64,000 nt of DNA, taken from assembly GCA_902805475.1 (NCBI GenBank), contig CADCSX010000007.1, forward strand, positions 2,542,001-2,606,000, in the 5' to 3' direction. The notes beneath the pieces are model-generated. The model searched no databases and had not been told where the DNA came from. It was given only the letters and a program-made list of their open reading frames with translations. The translations under genes and the position numbers were made by a program. Origin of the DNA: Entonaema liquescens. Its lineage: Eukaryota > Ascomycota > Sordariomycetes > Xylariales > Xylariaceae. This document shows positions 24,468-35,414 of the stretch, piece after piece. The number at the start of each line of letters is the position of its first letter. Position 1 is the stretch's first letter.

Positions 24468-25911
24468 TTACAGCTTAAGCTCAGGATACTCCGGCAGACG
24501 CCACGCGTAATCTCCCTCTGGCTTCGGTCGATATGTTAGAGGTTCGATCTTGGACACCGCCCATAACACGTTTTGCAGGATCCAAATGCCCAACTTGGAA
24601 GACGGGAAGAAAGTACCCATCAGCTCCGTGGGAAGTTTCTGGATCTCGTCGATGCCAGGCCGCACTACCGTATTGTACCCTTTTAGGGCATTGGGGACGT
24701 CGTTCTTATGTCGCGCTAGCTCTCCCGCAAGGACGTAAGCGCCGATGAGACATCCTGTCACCCCATACCGGTAAACGGGTAGGGCAATAGCCTGCGTCTC
24801 CAAGCAATGCGACCCGGCCCGTATATAGTTGCTTCATTTTGATTTGCGCTAGCTCGTGCGCCCAAAAGTCTGTTGTCGTCTTCATACCGTCTAGCAATCG
24901 ATCGGTCTGCCAGCCAGCGCCTTTGAATGTCTTCGCAAAGGCTTCCTTCTGCTTCTCGACGGACTCTTCATCCGATTTCCTTAGATTTTCTGCGTCTGCC
25001 ATGGTGAAGAGCAATACCTGCGTAACCGGGCGCCCACTAGTTCTAGTGAGTAGCATTCTTCTTCCAGGGGCATTATAGAGCCTTGCGAGCGTCCCCTCAT
25101 CTTCGCTACGTGGAATGGCGTAGTAGGCGGCGTGGACTCCAATTGACTTGAAGGCTTCATCGTTAGCCTCTTGACCAAAAGCCATGCGTCTAGTACGCGA
25201 TGCCTGGCCGTCTGCCGCTACGACTAAATCGTAGGTTTGCTTCTGCCCGTTGGAGAAAGTGACTTCTACCCCTTTATCGGTCTGGACAAGTTCTGTAAGT
25301 TCCTTACTAAACTCGTACGTCAGACCCCCTTTCCCTCCAAGCTGTTTCAATTGTTCATTTTGCTTGATGCTTGCGTCGTATAGCACTCTAACCATGTCAC
25401 CACGCATGATCTCAAACTCGGATGTCAGAGTCCGACGGCGTTGGCCAGCAGGATTGATGCCTATGAGTGCCTTTCGTCGCCCGCTCGAGTCTAAGACCTC
25501 AAGGCCTGTTTCGTCGACGCACGCGTCTTTGATCGCATCGAAGATTCCCATCTTCTTCAAGATATCAACACCTTGGTTCTTGATATCAATTTGCTGACCC
25601 GCCACACGCAGGGAGGGAAACCGCTCTATTATGGTAATCTTGTAATTAGGGTCGGTTTTCTGTAGTAAAATTGCAAGGGCCGGACCGGCAACACCTGCAC
25701 CTACGATCAAGATGTTTAAAGACATCCCGACCGATGAACGTAGCGTCTTGCTATTTTTGTAGCTACAACTACGCTGGGAACTGTTCGTGGTGAAGAATCG
25801 GGAGGTTGACAACGGGGTTTGTCGACTAATGCGTCGACTTGATATGAATATATTTCTTTTTACTTTGAAGGTTCTGGAAAGTCTGGATGGGCTTGGAAGA
25901 ATATGTTCCAT
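24468..25911 (-). CDS. FAD-dependent monooxygenase (UbiH/TetX-like), reading frame broken at 24761-24779
   Basis: Flavoprotein aromatic hydroxylase or monooxygenase family. An FAD-binding Rossmann motif (LIVGAGVAGPALAIL) follows Met63. The VVAADGQASRTRRMAF motif lies mid-protein and the second FAD motif is LLGDAGYCP. The frame is broken just after GDAGYCP. Conserved residues continue in a second frame for six codons (PFTGMG-like), then in a third (CLIGAYVLAGELARH) to the stop. Two missing bases, one in a GGG run (24777-24779, plus strand) and one in a CCCC run (24761-24764), would give a continuous 481-residue frame. There is no room for an intron. Residues 1-62 are Arg/Ser-rich with SRFFTTNSS, resembling a mitochondrial presequence; Met63 (25725) is an alternative cytosolic start. 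It is either a sequence error or a young pseudogene. Confidence 0.8.
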
Positions 25912-27498
25912 GCCGTACTGGGTTGATTGTTGACAAGCCTATGTTTCAGGAACGTAGGTAGAGTAGATATTGCTAGATGGTATGAAACTGGTCCTCGATT
26001 AAACAGTCTTATTCTTTCAGAAGTATGGTATTATATACCTAAGAAGACCAATAATCATATATGATATAAAAGCGAATATCACCGAAGGAGATTTGCTTGA
26101 CCATGCGAGACCGCCTGTTACCTCCGCCCATCCCCGCTTACGGCCGCTTAGGACCGTCTCTCGTTTCTAGGGCCGTAATGCATCTCCTGACTCGGGTTGA
26201 AATTTCCTACCTTCGGTACTTCATCTAGAATGTTCTAGCGCGGATTAAAGGTGTTTTAATTCCGAGAAGTTTTGGTGATGGTTCTGCTCACTCGATTTTG
26301 TCGGACATATGTAGTGATATAGGATCAGGGGCTACGGGTCCGTTCGCACTCACCAACGAAGAATCCGGCCGTCTTTTCCTCCTCCTTAGTCTTCCGCATA
26401 GAGTGTTGCGCAACTCCTAACAAGCCGAAGGGCCTTCTTAAGACCTTACGGTAAACCGAACATCAAGTAATAGCATAGTACTTAAAAATTCGTAGCACCG
26501 GACATAGACAATAAGCGATGGATGGCAATCCTTACAATTATATTCGTTATAGGGGATTTTTATCATACGTACCATTTATATTTTTATTATGTATAAGTGC
26601 CTATAAAGTAGTCATGAACTGGGTGACTACCTGTCTGAATGGACATGTATAATCAGCGATGTCGTAGTAGGCCTTGACGACTACAGCGCTTATGATCTCA
26701 AGGACATTAGGATCTTCGGACCTCAACAGGACCAGCACGGACAACTTCATATTCACATGATTACTTGTATACCTACCTCATAGCTAGCGTTCACATCCCC
26801 CTTAACCAAAAATATAGGTAATTACTATACGAAAGAGACAATTTCGGAAGGGGTTCCCTCCCATTGTTAGTCTCGGGTATACCCACCGAAGGCTTGGAAA
26901 AGGTTACACTAAACTCTACGCTCATCAGCCCATATGCTTCTATGAGGCCAATCAGATTGAGTAAAGCAAAAGATCAAACTCTAGTCTTTATTATAGACCT
27001 TACTACGTTATCCCATAACTCACCTTTCTTAGCTATGGCGATAATACGACAGCTAGTAGGAGACGTTTACCCCTTACATACCTACATATCTCACCGACTT
27101 AGAATAGTTCTTTGGGTACTCTTTACTCAAACTTAATTCATGCCAAGCTACATTTTACACGTTACAGGCCTCAAGTTTGCAGTGGTGGTATATTCAGGGC
27201 TATCTGTCCAATTGATGGCAATTTTCAACTCTACATGCAGTTCCTCTCGCTCAACCGACGTGAATCATATGCTTAAGCAAATTCACCTATTCACCCCATT
27301 GTACGCCACACCACGCTCTTCGCCATGCATAACAGAAAGAATACAGAATCAGGGATCGCACCAGAGGGATGTTAATTAGACTAGTGTGGAGATAGGGTAT
27401 CGGTGGAATGCAGCAAATCTTTCACATTCCTGTGTCAACGCACGCCCGCCAAGTGATATCCCATAAATACCCAGGACCCGAATGAATGCCGTTCTGAA
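25912..27498. other. Intergenic, 1.6 kb; no gene seen
   Basis: The part next to 25912 is the promoter side of the monooxygenase. Open frames at 26864-27136 (no ATG) and 27140-27379 have no signature. Confidence 0.5.
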
Positions 27499-30363
27499 TC
27501 ACCAGCCAAACATGTCGAGAATACCCTGTGCTTCAGTCTTCGCCATACACTGAATACCTAGTTGCCGATGTTGGGTGCCCTGGAAGAGCTTTCGCAAGCC
27601 CTGCGCGACCTTCCAGCCCTCATCTTCGTCAACGATGAATAAATGTCTTCTCCCGTCTTGATCTCGGATTGTAGCGCGGAGGATATGGAGACCGCGACGT
27701 CTCGAGTTACTAATATTCGATGATGTAGCATCCCGTCTTCCGTTAGGCGCATGGCGGCAAATATCACTGCACGAATGCAGAAGCTCATTGACACATGTCT
27801 CGGCATCGTCGCCTGTTAGCGTTTTCGGATCACCTCGAATTGACGATCGAAAGCGACCTTTAGGTGGTACTTTAGGAGTGATGTTGGACTCGGCAACGCA
27901 ATGTGCCGGACACCATATCTCCATCGTCTTGAGTGTCCAGGCCTTGACGTCCCAATCTCGCTGCGGCTCGTTGCGGATATCGTCGTCGATGAAGATACCA
28001 GCAGATGAGATACGAAGAATCAAACCGTCTGTAACCGGTGCCATACCATTGATGAGTTGAGAAGCTGGTGTTTTAGAGAATTGGTTGAGGAAGCTGTAAA
28101 CTGCCTTGATGACGATCTTATCCGGGTCATTGGTCTGATAAGGAGGATGCTCAGAGGGCGGAGGCGTTGTCCTTGCTGTTGACTGAGACGCAGCGTACGA
28201 TGACTCAGTGAAAGTCGTTTCGCCCGACCTTCTTCGAGCATGACTCTTAGGCTGATCGTATGGTCGGAACGAGTAAGTCTCTTCACTAACACCGCTAACA
28301 CCGCTGACACCACTCGAGTTCTTTGACGTCGTACTTGCCGCTGGAGGTGGTCGCTTGGTAGAAGTACTGCTGGGCCTACTGGATGTAGTACTTGGACTTG
28401 GCCTCGGAGGGCTTGGCCTAGCAGGACTTGACTGAGCGGGAGACGGAGGCCTAACCGGCGGTTTTCCATTTGGCCAAGGGTTTGTCTTCTCTCCGACTGA
28501 CGAGTAAGCGTATGCCCCTCGTCTGTTCTCAGCTTCCCTCAACCTGGCTTCTTCTGCTTCCCTTATCCTAGCTTCTTCGGCCTCTCTTAACCTGGCAGCT
28601 TCTTCCCTCTGTCTAGCTGCCTCCAATTCCCTCAGCCTTTCAGCTTCTCTTTGTCTCTCAGCCTCTCGCTGCCTCTCGGCTTCCCTTTCTCTGGCGGCCT
28701 CTTCTTCTTTTCGCTTGGCGGCTTCTGCTTCTCTTAGCTTAGCAGCAGCTTCGGCTTCTCTCTGCATGGCAGCCTCTGCCTCCTTTAGCTTCGCCCTCAA
28801 CGTAGCAGCCTCTTCCTCTCTTAACCGAGCTGCCTCTGCCACTGCCTTAAGCCTAGCTGCTTCAATTGCTTCTTTGACCCGGATAGCCTCCTTTTCTTTA
28901 ACTTCCCTCTCAAGCTTCTCTCTAAGGGCCCTCTCCTGGTTCAACCGTTCGTGCAGTATACGTTCCCTAGCTTCCCGTATTCTGGCTTCTCTCTGTTCCT
29001 TCTCCCGGCGCTCCTTCTCCTGCTGCTCCTTTTCGCGTTGCTCTCTCTCTCGTTCTTCCTTTTCACGCGCCTCGCGTTCCTGTTTCTCCTTCGCTTCTTG
29101 CTGACGCCTGGCCTTCTCGCGAGCATCTTTCTCGCGCAGTTCCTTCAGGCGTTTCGCCAACTCCTCTTTCTTGCGCCGTTCAGCTTCCTTAGCCTTTTGC
29201 TCCTCTTCTCTAGCCTTGCGTTCCTCTTCCTTTCGTCGCGTCTCTTCTCTAGCCTTTTCCCATGCGCCTTTAGGAGGGTCCTTAGGAGGCTCTCTGGGAG
29301 GTTCTTTTGGTGCCTCTTTAGGTGCCTCTTTAGGTGCCTCTTTAGGTGTCTCTTTAGGCGTCTCTTTAGGGAGTTCTGGGGGAATCACCTTGGGCTCCCT
29401 AGATGGCTTCTTGGGAGACTCCTTAGATGGTTCCTTTGGGACTTCTTTGTGAACCTGTTTAGGAGCTTCCTTAGGGGCTTCCTTGGGGGCTTCTCGAGGT
29501 ACTTCTCTAGAGGCTTCTCTGGGGGTTTCTCTGGGTACCTCCCTGGGCTTGGGCTTGGGCTTGGGCTTGGGCTTGGGAGGTTCCTGAGGGGGCTCTTTCG
29601 GAGGCTCTGGAGACGGGGCTTGGGGTGGTTCTCGAGGGGGTTCCCGGGGTGGTTCAGGTCGCTGCTCTGGCTGTGGATGTTTCTTCGGCTGTCGTCTCGG
29701 CTCTCGCTTCGGCTCCCGTGGCGGTTCTCGCGGAGGCTCACGCGATGGTTCCTGCGGTGATCGTCGTCGAGACTCCGGGGGTGGTTCTGACGCCGCGTCT
29801 TCGGGTTCCTTGCCTCGTGCATGCTCTTGCCATGATTGTTTAGGTCGACCCCCGCCGGGTGTCCCAGGTGTTGACCCATGCCGAGGAGGTGGTGGCGCGC
29901 CATGAGGTGGAGGCGGCGGAGGAACATCATCATTAGGTGCAGGTCCAGGATTGGGGTTTGGGCCGCTGGAGAAGCCTCCGGTTCCGGGACCATATCCCCA
30001 AGAATTTCCGTTATTTCCCCCCGACGCCGGACCACCGCTTTGTTGTGTTCTCCCCAGAGACCACGCCCCAAGCCCAATTGCGATCATCAACAACATCACA
30101 CCTATATTCCCTAATCCTTGGAAACCACCCAACCACATCTGGAAAACTGGCGCCATGGCCTGGCCTATAACGACCAGGACCAAAGCACTGGCAAATCCCG
30201 CGACGAAGCTGTTCAGGTTTGGTTGCAGAGAGGGGAGATACAGGAAACCTGATCCCGAGGAGTGGGGCGGTATGATGAATATGTCATATTTGCCTGGGGG
30301 CAGGTTAGGGTTCGCCGGTCGAGGGATATTGCCATGCGGCGGCGGAGGAGGAGGTTGATCCAT
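27499..30363 (-). CDS. Large Pro-rich, coiled-coil membrane protein of unknown function
   Basis: A single open frame of 954 residues. The Pro-rich N-terminus precedes two membrane helices (about 52-70 and 84-102). A Gly/Asn/Pro linker and a long Pro/Lys/Glu/Arg tract (about 140-365) with tandem PKEA, PKET and KPKP units come next. A long charged helix (about 366-650) with recurring EREAERQREAE and LREAEEARLRE units is a strong coiled-coil candidate. A Ser/Thr/Pro-rich linker follows. The last about 210 residues form a globular domain (VIKAVYSFLNQF, GLILRISSAGIFID, WDVKAWTLKTMEIWCPAH, LHILRATIRDQDGRRHLFIVDEDEGWKVAQGLRKLFQG), probably the family-defining part. That domain looks like a conserved ascomycete module, but I cannot name it. 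The coding strand is a long purine-rich stretch, which creates a false antisense open frame. Its cellular site is unknown; the two helices point to a membrane. Confidence 0.85.
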   Translation of the reverse strand: MDQPPPPPPHGNIPRPANPNLPPGKYDIFIIPPHSSGSGFLYLPSLQPNLNSFVAGFASALVLVVIGQAMAPVFQMWLGGFQGLGNIGVMLLMIAIGLGAWSLGRTQQSGGPASGGNNGNSWGYGPGTGGFSSGPNPNPGPAPNDDVPPPPPPHGAPPPPRHGSTPGTPGGGRPKQSWQEHARGKEPEDAASEPPPESRRRSPQEPSREPPREPPREPKREPRRQPKKHPQPEQRPEPPREPPREPPQAPSPEPPKEPPQEPPKPKPKPKPKPREVPRETPREASREVPREAPKEAPKEAPKQVHKEVPKEPSKESPKKPSREPKVIPPELPKETPKETPKEAPKEAPKEAPKEPPREPPKDPPKGAWEKAREETRRKEEERKAREEEQKAKEAERRKKEELAKRLKELREKDAREKARRQQEAKEKQEREAREKEEREREQREKEQQEKERREKEQREARIREARERILHERLNQERALREKLEREVKEKEAIRVKEAIEAARLKAVAEAARLREEEAATLRAKLKEAEAAMQREAEAAAKLREAEAAKRKEEEAAREREAERQREAERQREAERLRELEAARQREEAARLREAEEARIREAEEARLREAENRRGAYAYSSVGEKTNPWPNGKPPVRPPSPAQSSPARPSPPRPSPSTTSSRPSSTSTKRPPPAASTTSKNSSGVSGVSGVSEETYSFRPYDQPKSHARRRSGETTFTESSYAASQSTARTTPPPSEHPPYQTNDPDKIVIKAVYSFLNQFSKTPASQLINGMAPVTDGLILRISSAGIFIDDDIRNEPQRDWDVKAWTLKTMEIWCPAHCVAESNITPKVPPKGRFRSSIRGDPKTLTGDDAETCVNELLHSCSDICRHAPNGRRDATSSNISNSRRRGLHILRATIRDQDGRRHLFIVDEDEGWKVAQGLRKLFQGTQHRQLGIQCMAKTEAQGILDMFGW

Positions 30364-31395
30364 CGCGACGGTCTAGCCGCCAAGCGGTGAACCTATCGAA
30401 GTCGCGACCAAAAGGAAGGTGAACGTCGAACGCAATTGAGAGAATAGAAGAGTCAGGATTATAAAGAATATGGAGGCGAAAAGTGAGGGTATCTTGGAAA
30501 GGCCATGAAGGATCGTAACGTCGTAAAAGGTGCTGTCGCTATTACAGATTAGATTATTATCATGATCGCATTGATGGGTGAGTCAATAAGAAGGACAGAT
30601 TTCCAAAATACAGGATGGAAAGTTGTGAGGTAAGAAAAATCTGCCAAGTTCCAAGAGTCATCTAAGACGGACAGGGGAAAGTGAAGGATAATGACCGAAA
30701 GAAGGTAAAGAAAATAAAAACGTAACGTACCGTAGACAGAAGAGAAATGAAGGTAGAAGTTCAAACAGCGCAACGCCTAACTTCCATGCAGATTAGATTA
30801 GATGAAGCAGCAAACAGCTTGTATTTTCTCTCAGTCGCAAATCAATCGCATAAATGCAAAGACGAGTATGTAGGATGTCATCAAAAAAAAAAGAGGAGTG
30901 GAATAAAGTGGCGGTCATGAAATTCATGAAGCCTTTGTGCAAGTCCTTTTTCTTTAATCTTGGCACCACTGTTTACTTGTGAATTGTTGATGCAGAGATT
31001 CTACCTACCGGTACTCGACCAGGTCTGACAGGTCACAACTTTGTGAAAATGGTTGCATCACGCTAAGGATATCTTGGCCAATCATATTTAACGTCTTGCA
31101 GGGACAGGTCTGAGCGCAGCGTTATTGTGTCCTATTTAGGTATAGCGTTTATCTATAAAAGGTATAGTGTCTATATGTTTTGTAATTAAGCGTCCCCCCG
31201 CAATGCACAACTCAACACCTTCAGCACCTTGCTCATCCTTGTCTACCTTTGTACAACTGTGCAAGTCTGCAGAAAAAAAGAGTTGGGCATAATTCATTTC
31301 TATCACAATTCAATTCTCATAGTTATCTAACTTATATTTTTATCTTTCCAATTCATTAGTTACCAAGTTTTGTGGTCCTATCTTAGAACTCGGAC

Positions 31396-31425
31396 TCGAA
31401 GTCGAAGTCGAAGCCGAAGTCGAGG
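31396..31425. repeat. Hexanucleotide microsatellite (TCGAAG)5
   Basis: Five units with two single-base variants (CCGAAG, TCGAGG). It lies in non-coding DNA. Confidence 0.85.
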
Positions 31426-32454
31426 ACACATACACGATTTACATTAAGTATAGGTATGATAAGCTAAGAGGGCGGAGTCATGACGCTAAGATTGGTTATC
31501 CTTCTAGGTATCTTCCTTTACTACCTCTCCGCTGCTCCGCAACGCGCAACGGTCAACCGCCGGCCTCTCGAAAATGAACGATGTTGAAACACGGCTCCAA
31601 AACATCGCTTCTAACTGCTGTCAATTGGCTCACGTAGCACCATAACGGTTAATAACCCGCCAGGTCAAATTGCCCAATCTCTTCCATCTGATAACGTTGA
31701 ATTGTTATCACGAAAGTCCCCACTTCCACTGTCAACCCCATAACGAATCAAAAGTCAATTGGGCAACTCGCTTGTAAACATACCCCTGAGATGGCTGTCA
31801 TCGGGGAGCTCCCCCGCTTCCGTGTTTACGGTTATCCGTCACATTCGATGAATGACATTCTTCATCACTCACCGAGTCAATTGTTATTATCTCATTGCGA
31901 TCTTCTACTAAGAGCTAGGGTATCAATTACTGCCACCATTCGCTGATGCCCAAGCAGCCAAGTAGCTTATGTGGTTTTGATAGTGTAAGTGTATATATAT
32001 TGTACCAAGGTTATAAGACAATCCTTCGGTCGCTTGAGGCTACATAAGCTGGTTGCTAGGCAACACCTTGGCGGCTCGTCCTGTTGTTGGTGCGGGGTTG
32101 CTGAGTTGTTTCTCGAAGCACAGCATGTTCATTACTTTATCTCAATCATCGACTAGTATTCTTTTCTCGGGTGTCATTTCAAGGTTATTTAGGTATGATA
32201 TATATGATCGTAATTAAAATCTCACTGCATAGGTAATTAGAAAATCAATAAGTCTTCTATCAAGCGCATGAATTGCAGTTAGTTATCTACTATCTACCTA
32301 GGTAACTAGACTCTTATCACGTTTCATTCTCGGGATCTTGCATCATGGGTGGACGCCACAAAACCCAAGTTGCGGCCTGCATAAAGGGACGGACCGCGAT
32401 AGCCTTACCGGGTTAATCCGAGCATGCATGTGGAACTTGAGCTCTTTGAGCTCC

Positions 32455-32510
32455 GTATAAAGAAACCCCCCGAACAGTCTTAAGTGAACAAGATAGGGGT
32501 TTCTTCATAC
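32455..32510. repeat. Inverted repeat able to form a 16-bp hairpin
   Basis: The arms GTATAAAGAAACCCCC (32455-32470) and, on the opposite strand, GTATGAAGAAACCCCT (32495-32510) match at 14 of 16 positions and enclose a 24-base loop. A GAGCTC-TTT-GAGCTC palindrome lies directly before the left arm. It could be part of a non-coding RNA or a small foldback element. Confidence 0.5.
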
Positions 32511-34617
32511 TCTTATAAAATTCGAGTCTTTTGGTCAGTCATATCAGTAATATCCTCCATTAGCATATAGAGTAAAGATGAACAATGTCTATTTGATATA
32601 AAGTAAATGCAATATATGCAAATTGGGTAGTTACCAGCTATTGTGAGTAAGAATTGACGTATACTTAGGTCAACCAAAATTGACTACCTAATTATAAGAT
32701 ATCTCAGAACAATAATAACTCTAACTATCGGAATGCATAACTGCCTAGATATTAAATTGATACAGGCCTAGATCTACTAGTGTAATTCACTGTATTGCAT
32801 GATCAGCTCGACCACTCCATAAGATCTCTGTTGTGTGTTTAGAGGAGATAGACTTGCATTCTTAGAATATACTATATAATTGGATCTCTGGTAATATCAT
32901 ATGACTGATTGTATTTCACCTTCGCTAAATATACTCTTATGTCAAAGAGATACTGAGCATTTCCTTGGATCTACCTATGAGAACTATTCCCTAATAAAAT
33001 ATAACTTATATAAGCGCATCATCGATCATTTCAAGTAGCCTAGGCCAGGGATCATCCCACGAATATAGCGGTGACATCAATGTGGTTTCTTATGTTGAAA
33101 TATGACTTGAGTTTTACCCAATACCAATAGTGTTATCGGATCAATACCTAGGTAGCATCTTACTCTCACGTCCACAAACCCACCGCCACCACTCTACCGC
33201 AGTTCAAGAAAAAAAGACTTAACCTAGTGAATATTCAGAGTGTGTGCTTTAGTGATTGGCTCATTCAAGGTACTTCATACTACGATAGGGTAGGGTTACA
33301 GGATATATAGAAATGTCTTAAAAAGTATATCAACCCAGCGTAAGTCTTATATACCTATAAAGCCTAAGCTGATAGGTATTAGTTGGGCCTCACTACAACT
33401 AAGCTCCTTCTAGTAAAGCCATATGTAATTATATCTTTCTATTTATAACATCAACGTTAGTATTACAAGGTTAACAGCTTATTTGAGATTTGAAGTTCTC
33501 TATGACTTGAGTTCTTTCATATGGGTGCTCTACTTTATGTATTATCATTCAAAGCACATGCATCAATTCGGAAAATAGTTTCAAATTGAAAGATTTCTAA
33601 TCATTGCGTTTAACCTAGAAGGTAAGAGAGCATAGTCATAGTGAACTTGAGTCTCAATATTGCCCACAAGTCTAATACCTATGGTTGTGAACCGTAACAT
33701 AGGACATCTACTATAGTCAGACTTTAGTAAAGGTAGGTAGTCAATCAAACATGATATCAATTCAATCTCAAGATCACGCGGTTATCATGATCTCGAGAGT
33801 CTCGTACTTCATGATGCCTGTGACTCAGGCAGCTGCCAACCCCAACAGTTCACCTCCCATAACACATACCGGACCGATCATAAGTAGTGGCGTCTCCTTC
33901 GCGGACCGCGATCGGCGCACGGTCTAGAACACTTCTCCTAAAGCTAATGCTACTCTAGTTATTAGTGTCCGGCTCTGGAAGAGTTATGCTTAATTCTACC
34001 TATCGACGGTTTCAGTACTCCCCTTAACTACCAAGGTACGTACCTAGTTAGCGAATGATACTACGACAGTGGTTTGCGCTGTATACTGGACCCAGTATTG
34101 CTCAGTAGTATAATTCCAAAGCTCTGCAACGATACAACGTATATCATGCTATTATTAGGTGTGCAGGCGACTACATCTGTAGAATGGTATTCATATGAAA
34201 GGAATAGTCGCCGAGTAGGTATGAGATGTAATTATTTCCGAAGTTGGAGAATATCCCACACCTCATATCAGGTAATTTGAATATTTTGAAACCAGGAGTT
34301 AACGATTTACTAAGAGTATATTTAAAGCTTTTGTTCATTGTCCCGAAAGCGCTCACATATCAAGAGGGCTTTAAAAATATTATCCTCAAGGCTGATTTGC
34401 TCGCAGATACTTAATGGAAGTGTCGGACTTTCAATTTAAATCTAACCTCCAACGTCTATATTATTAGCCCAAGCTTTGACAAGACTATTAAAGCTTCTCT
34501 CTAAAGCCGGAGGATGTGTGGCAATCCACTTCCCAACAAAAGACTTATGCGCGTTAGATTACATTTCGGACTCTGCCTCGATGATAAATCGTATAAGGGG
34601 ATTGGAGAAATTTTAAA

Positions 34618-34665
34618 GAGTAATACTATTTCAAAATTACCTTGCCGGGCCTACAATGCAAATTA
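34618..34665 (+). repeat. Left terminal inverted repeat of the hAT-like element
   Basis: 48 bp starting GAGTAATACTATTTC. It pairs with the inverted copy at 35359-35406, with transitions only. Confidence 0.85.
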
Positions 34666-35358
34666 CCCCACCAAACACTTATAAATAACTGGCAACTAAA
34701 ATTATTAATAAAATGACATAGCTCCACAACCCTCTTAAATCTCACGATATAAACAATAAAAAATAAACATTACCAAAACGCTACGTTTTTATTTTCTCAT
34801 ATTTAAAAAAAAATAAAAGTAAATGTTATAAATAACATTAAAGTTCGTTTTAAACTTATATTTATATAGAAAATTAGTTATATTTAAATATTTAACATCG
34901 TTAATAACATACGTAACACGTCACTTAATAAAACTTTATTTAATTTACATAATATATTTATAAAAATAATACCATTAAACGCGTTTAATTGCGCTAATTA
35001 AATTTATATAAATAATTTTTATTAAAAATGTTAATATTATAAAAAAATAATGTAAAAATATTATTATTTACAAATTATTAACTTTTATTTAAAAATTACC
35101 AACGTTTATTTATAAATTATTACTTTTTAATTACAAATTATTTCTAAAATAACTTTACGAAATATAATCGCATTTTTTTAAAATTAATATTAATTAATTA
35201 ATTAAAATCTAAACAATAAAAATATTTTAAAATAAACGTAAATATTTATTATTATAATTAAAAAATATTAAATTTAATTTAAAATAATAAAGTAAAATTA
35301 TAAAATTATCAATTTACAATAATATTTATACGCAACTGCTGGCAATTATAATTCCAAA

Positions 35359-35406
35359 TAATCTACATTATAGGTCCGGCAAAGTAATCTTGAAATAACA
35401 TCACTC
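35359..35406 (-). repeat. Right terminal inverted repeat of the hAT-like element
   Basis: Reads GAGTGATGTTATTTC inward on the minus strand. Nine transitions and no transversions relative to the left end. Confidence 0.85.
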
Positions 35407-35414
35407 ATTTTAAA

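Larger units (their letters stand above)
30364..34609. other. Gene-free region, first part of the 9.2-kb desert
   Basis: The first about 400 bp are the promoter and leader of the 954-residue protein. From 30.8 to 34.0 kb there is no open frame of 60 codons on either strand. The DNA is moderately AT-rich, with a hexamer repeat and a foldback listed separately. No RNA gene is recognised. Confidence 0.55.
34618..35406. mobile_element. RIP-degraded non-autonomous DNA transposon, hAT-like (8-bp target duplication)
   Basis: A 789-bp element. Its 48-bp terminal inverted repeats match at 39 of 48 positions, and all nine differences are transitions (C/T or G/A). It is flanked by a perfect 8-bp direct repeat ATTTTAAA (34610-34617 and 35407-35414). 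An 8-bp target duplication is the hallmark of the hAT superfamily. The interior is almost pure A and T with no open frame, as expected after RIP. It is too short for a transposase, so it was non-autonomous or internally deleted. The termini start GAGT rather than the usual CAG/TAG, so the superfamily is inferred from the duplication length. Confidence 0.85.

Noticed and set aside
28951..29760. 269-codon open frame antisense to the 954-residue protein
   Set aside because: It is a by-product of the purine-rich coiled-coil and PKE repeats on the other strand; its Phe/Leu/Ser/Arg composition is that of reverse-complemented Lys/Glu codons.
17429..30363. Biosynthetic gene cluster around the monooxygenase
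   Set aside because: No polyketide, peptide or terpene core enzyme and no other tailoring enzyme is present nearby.
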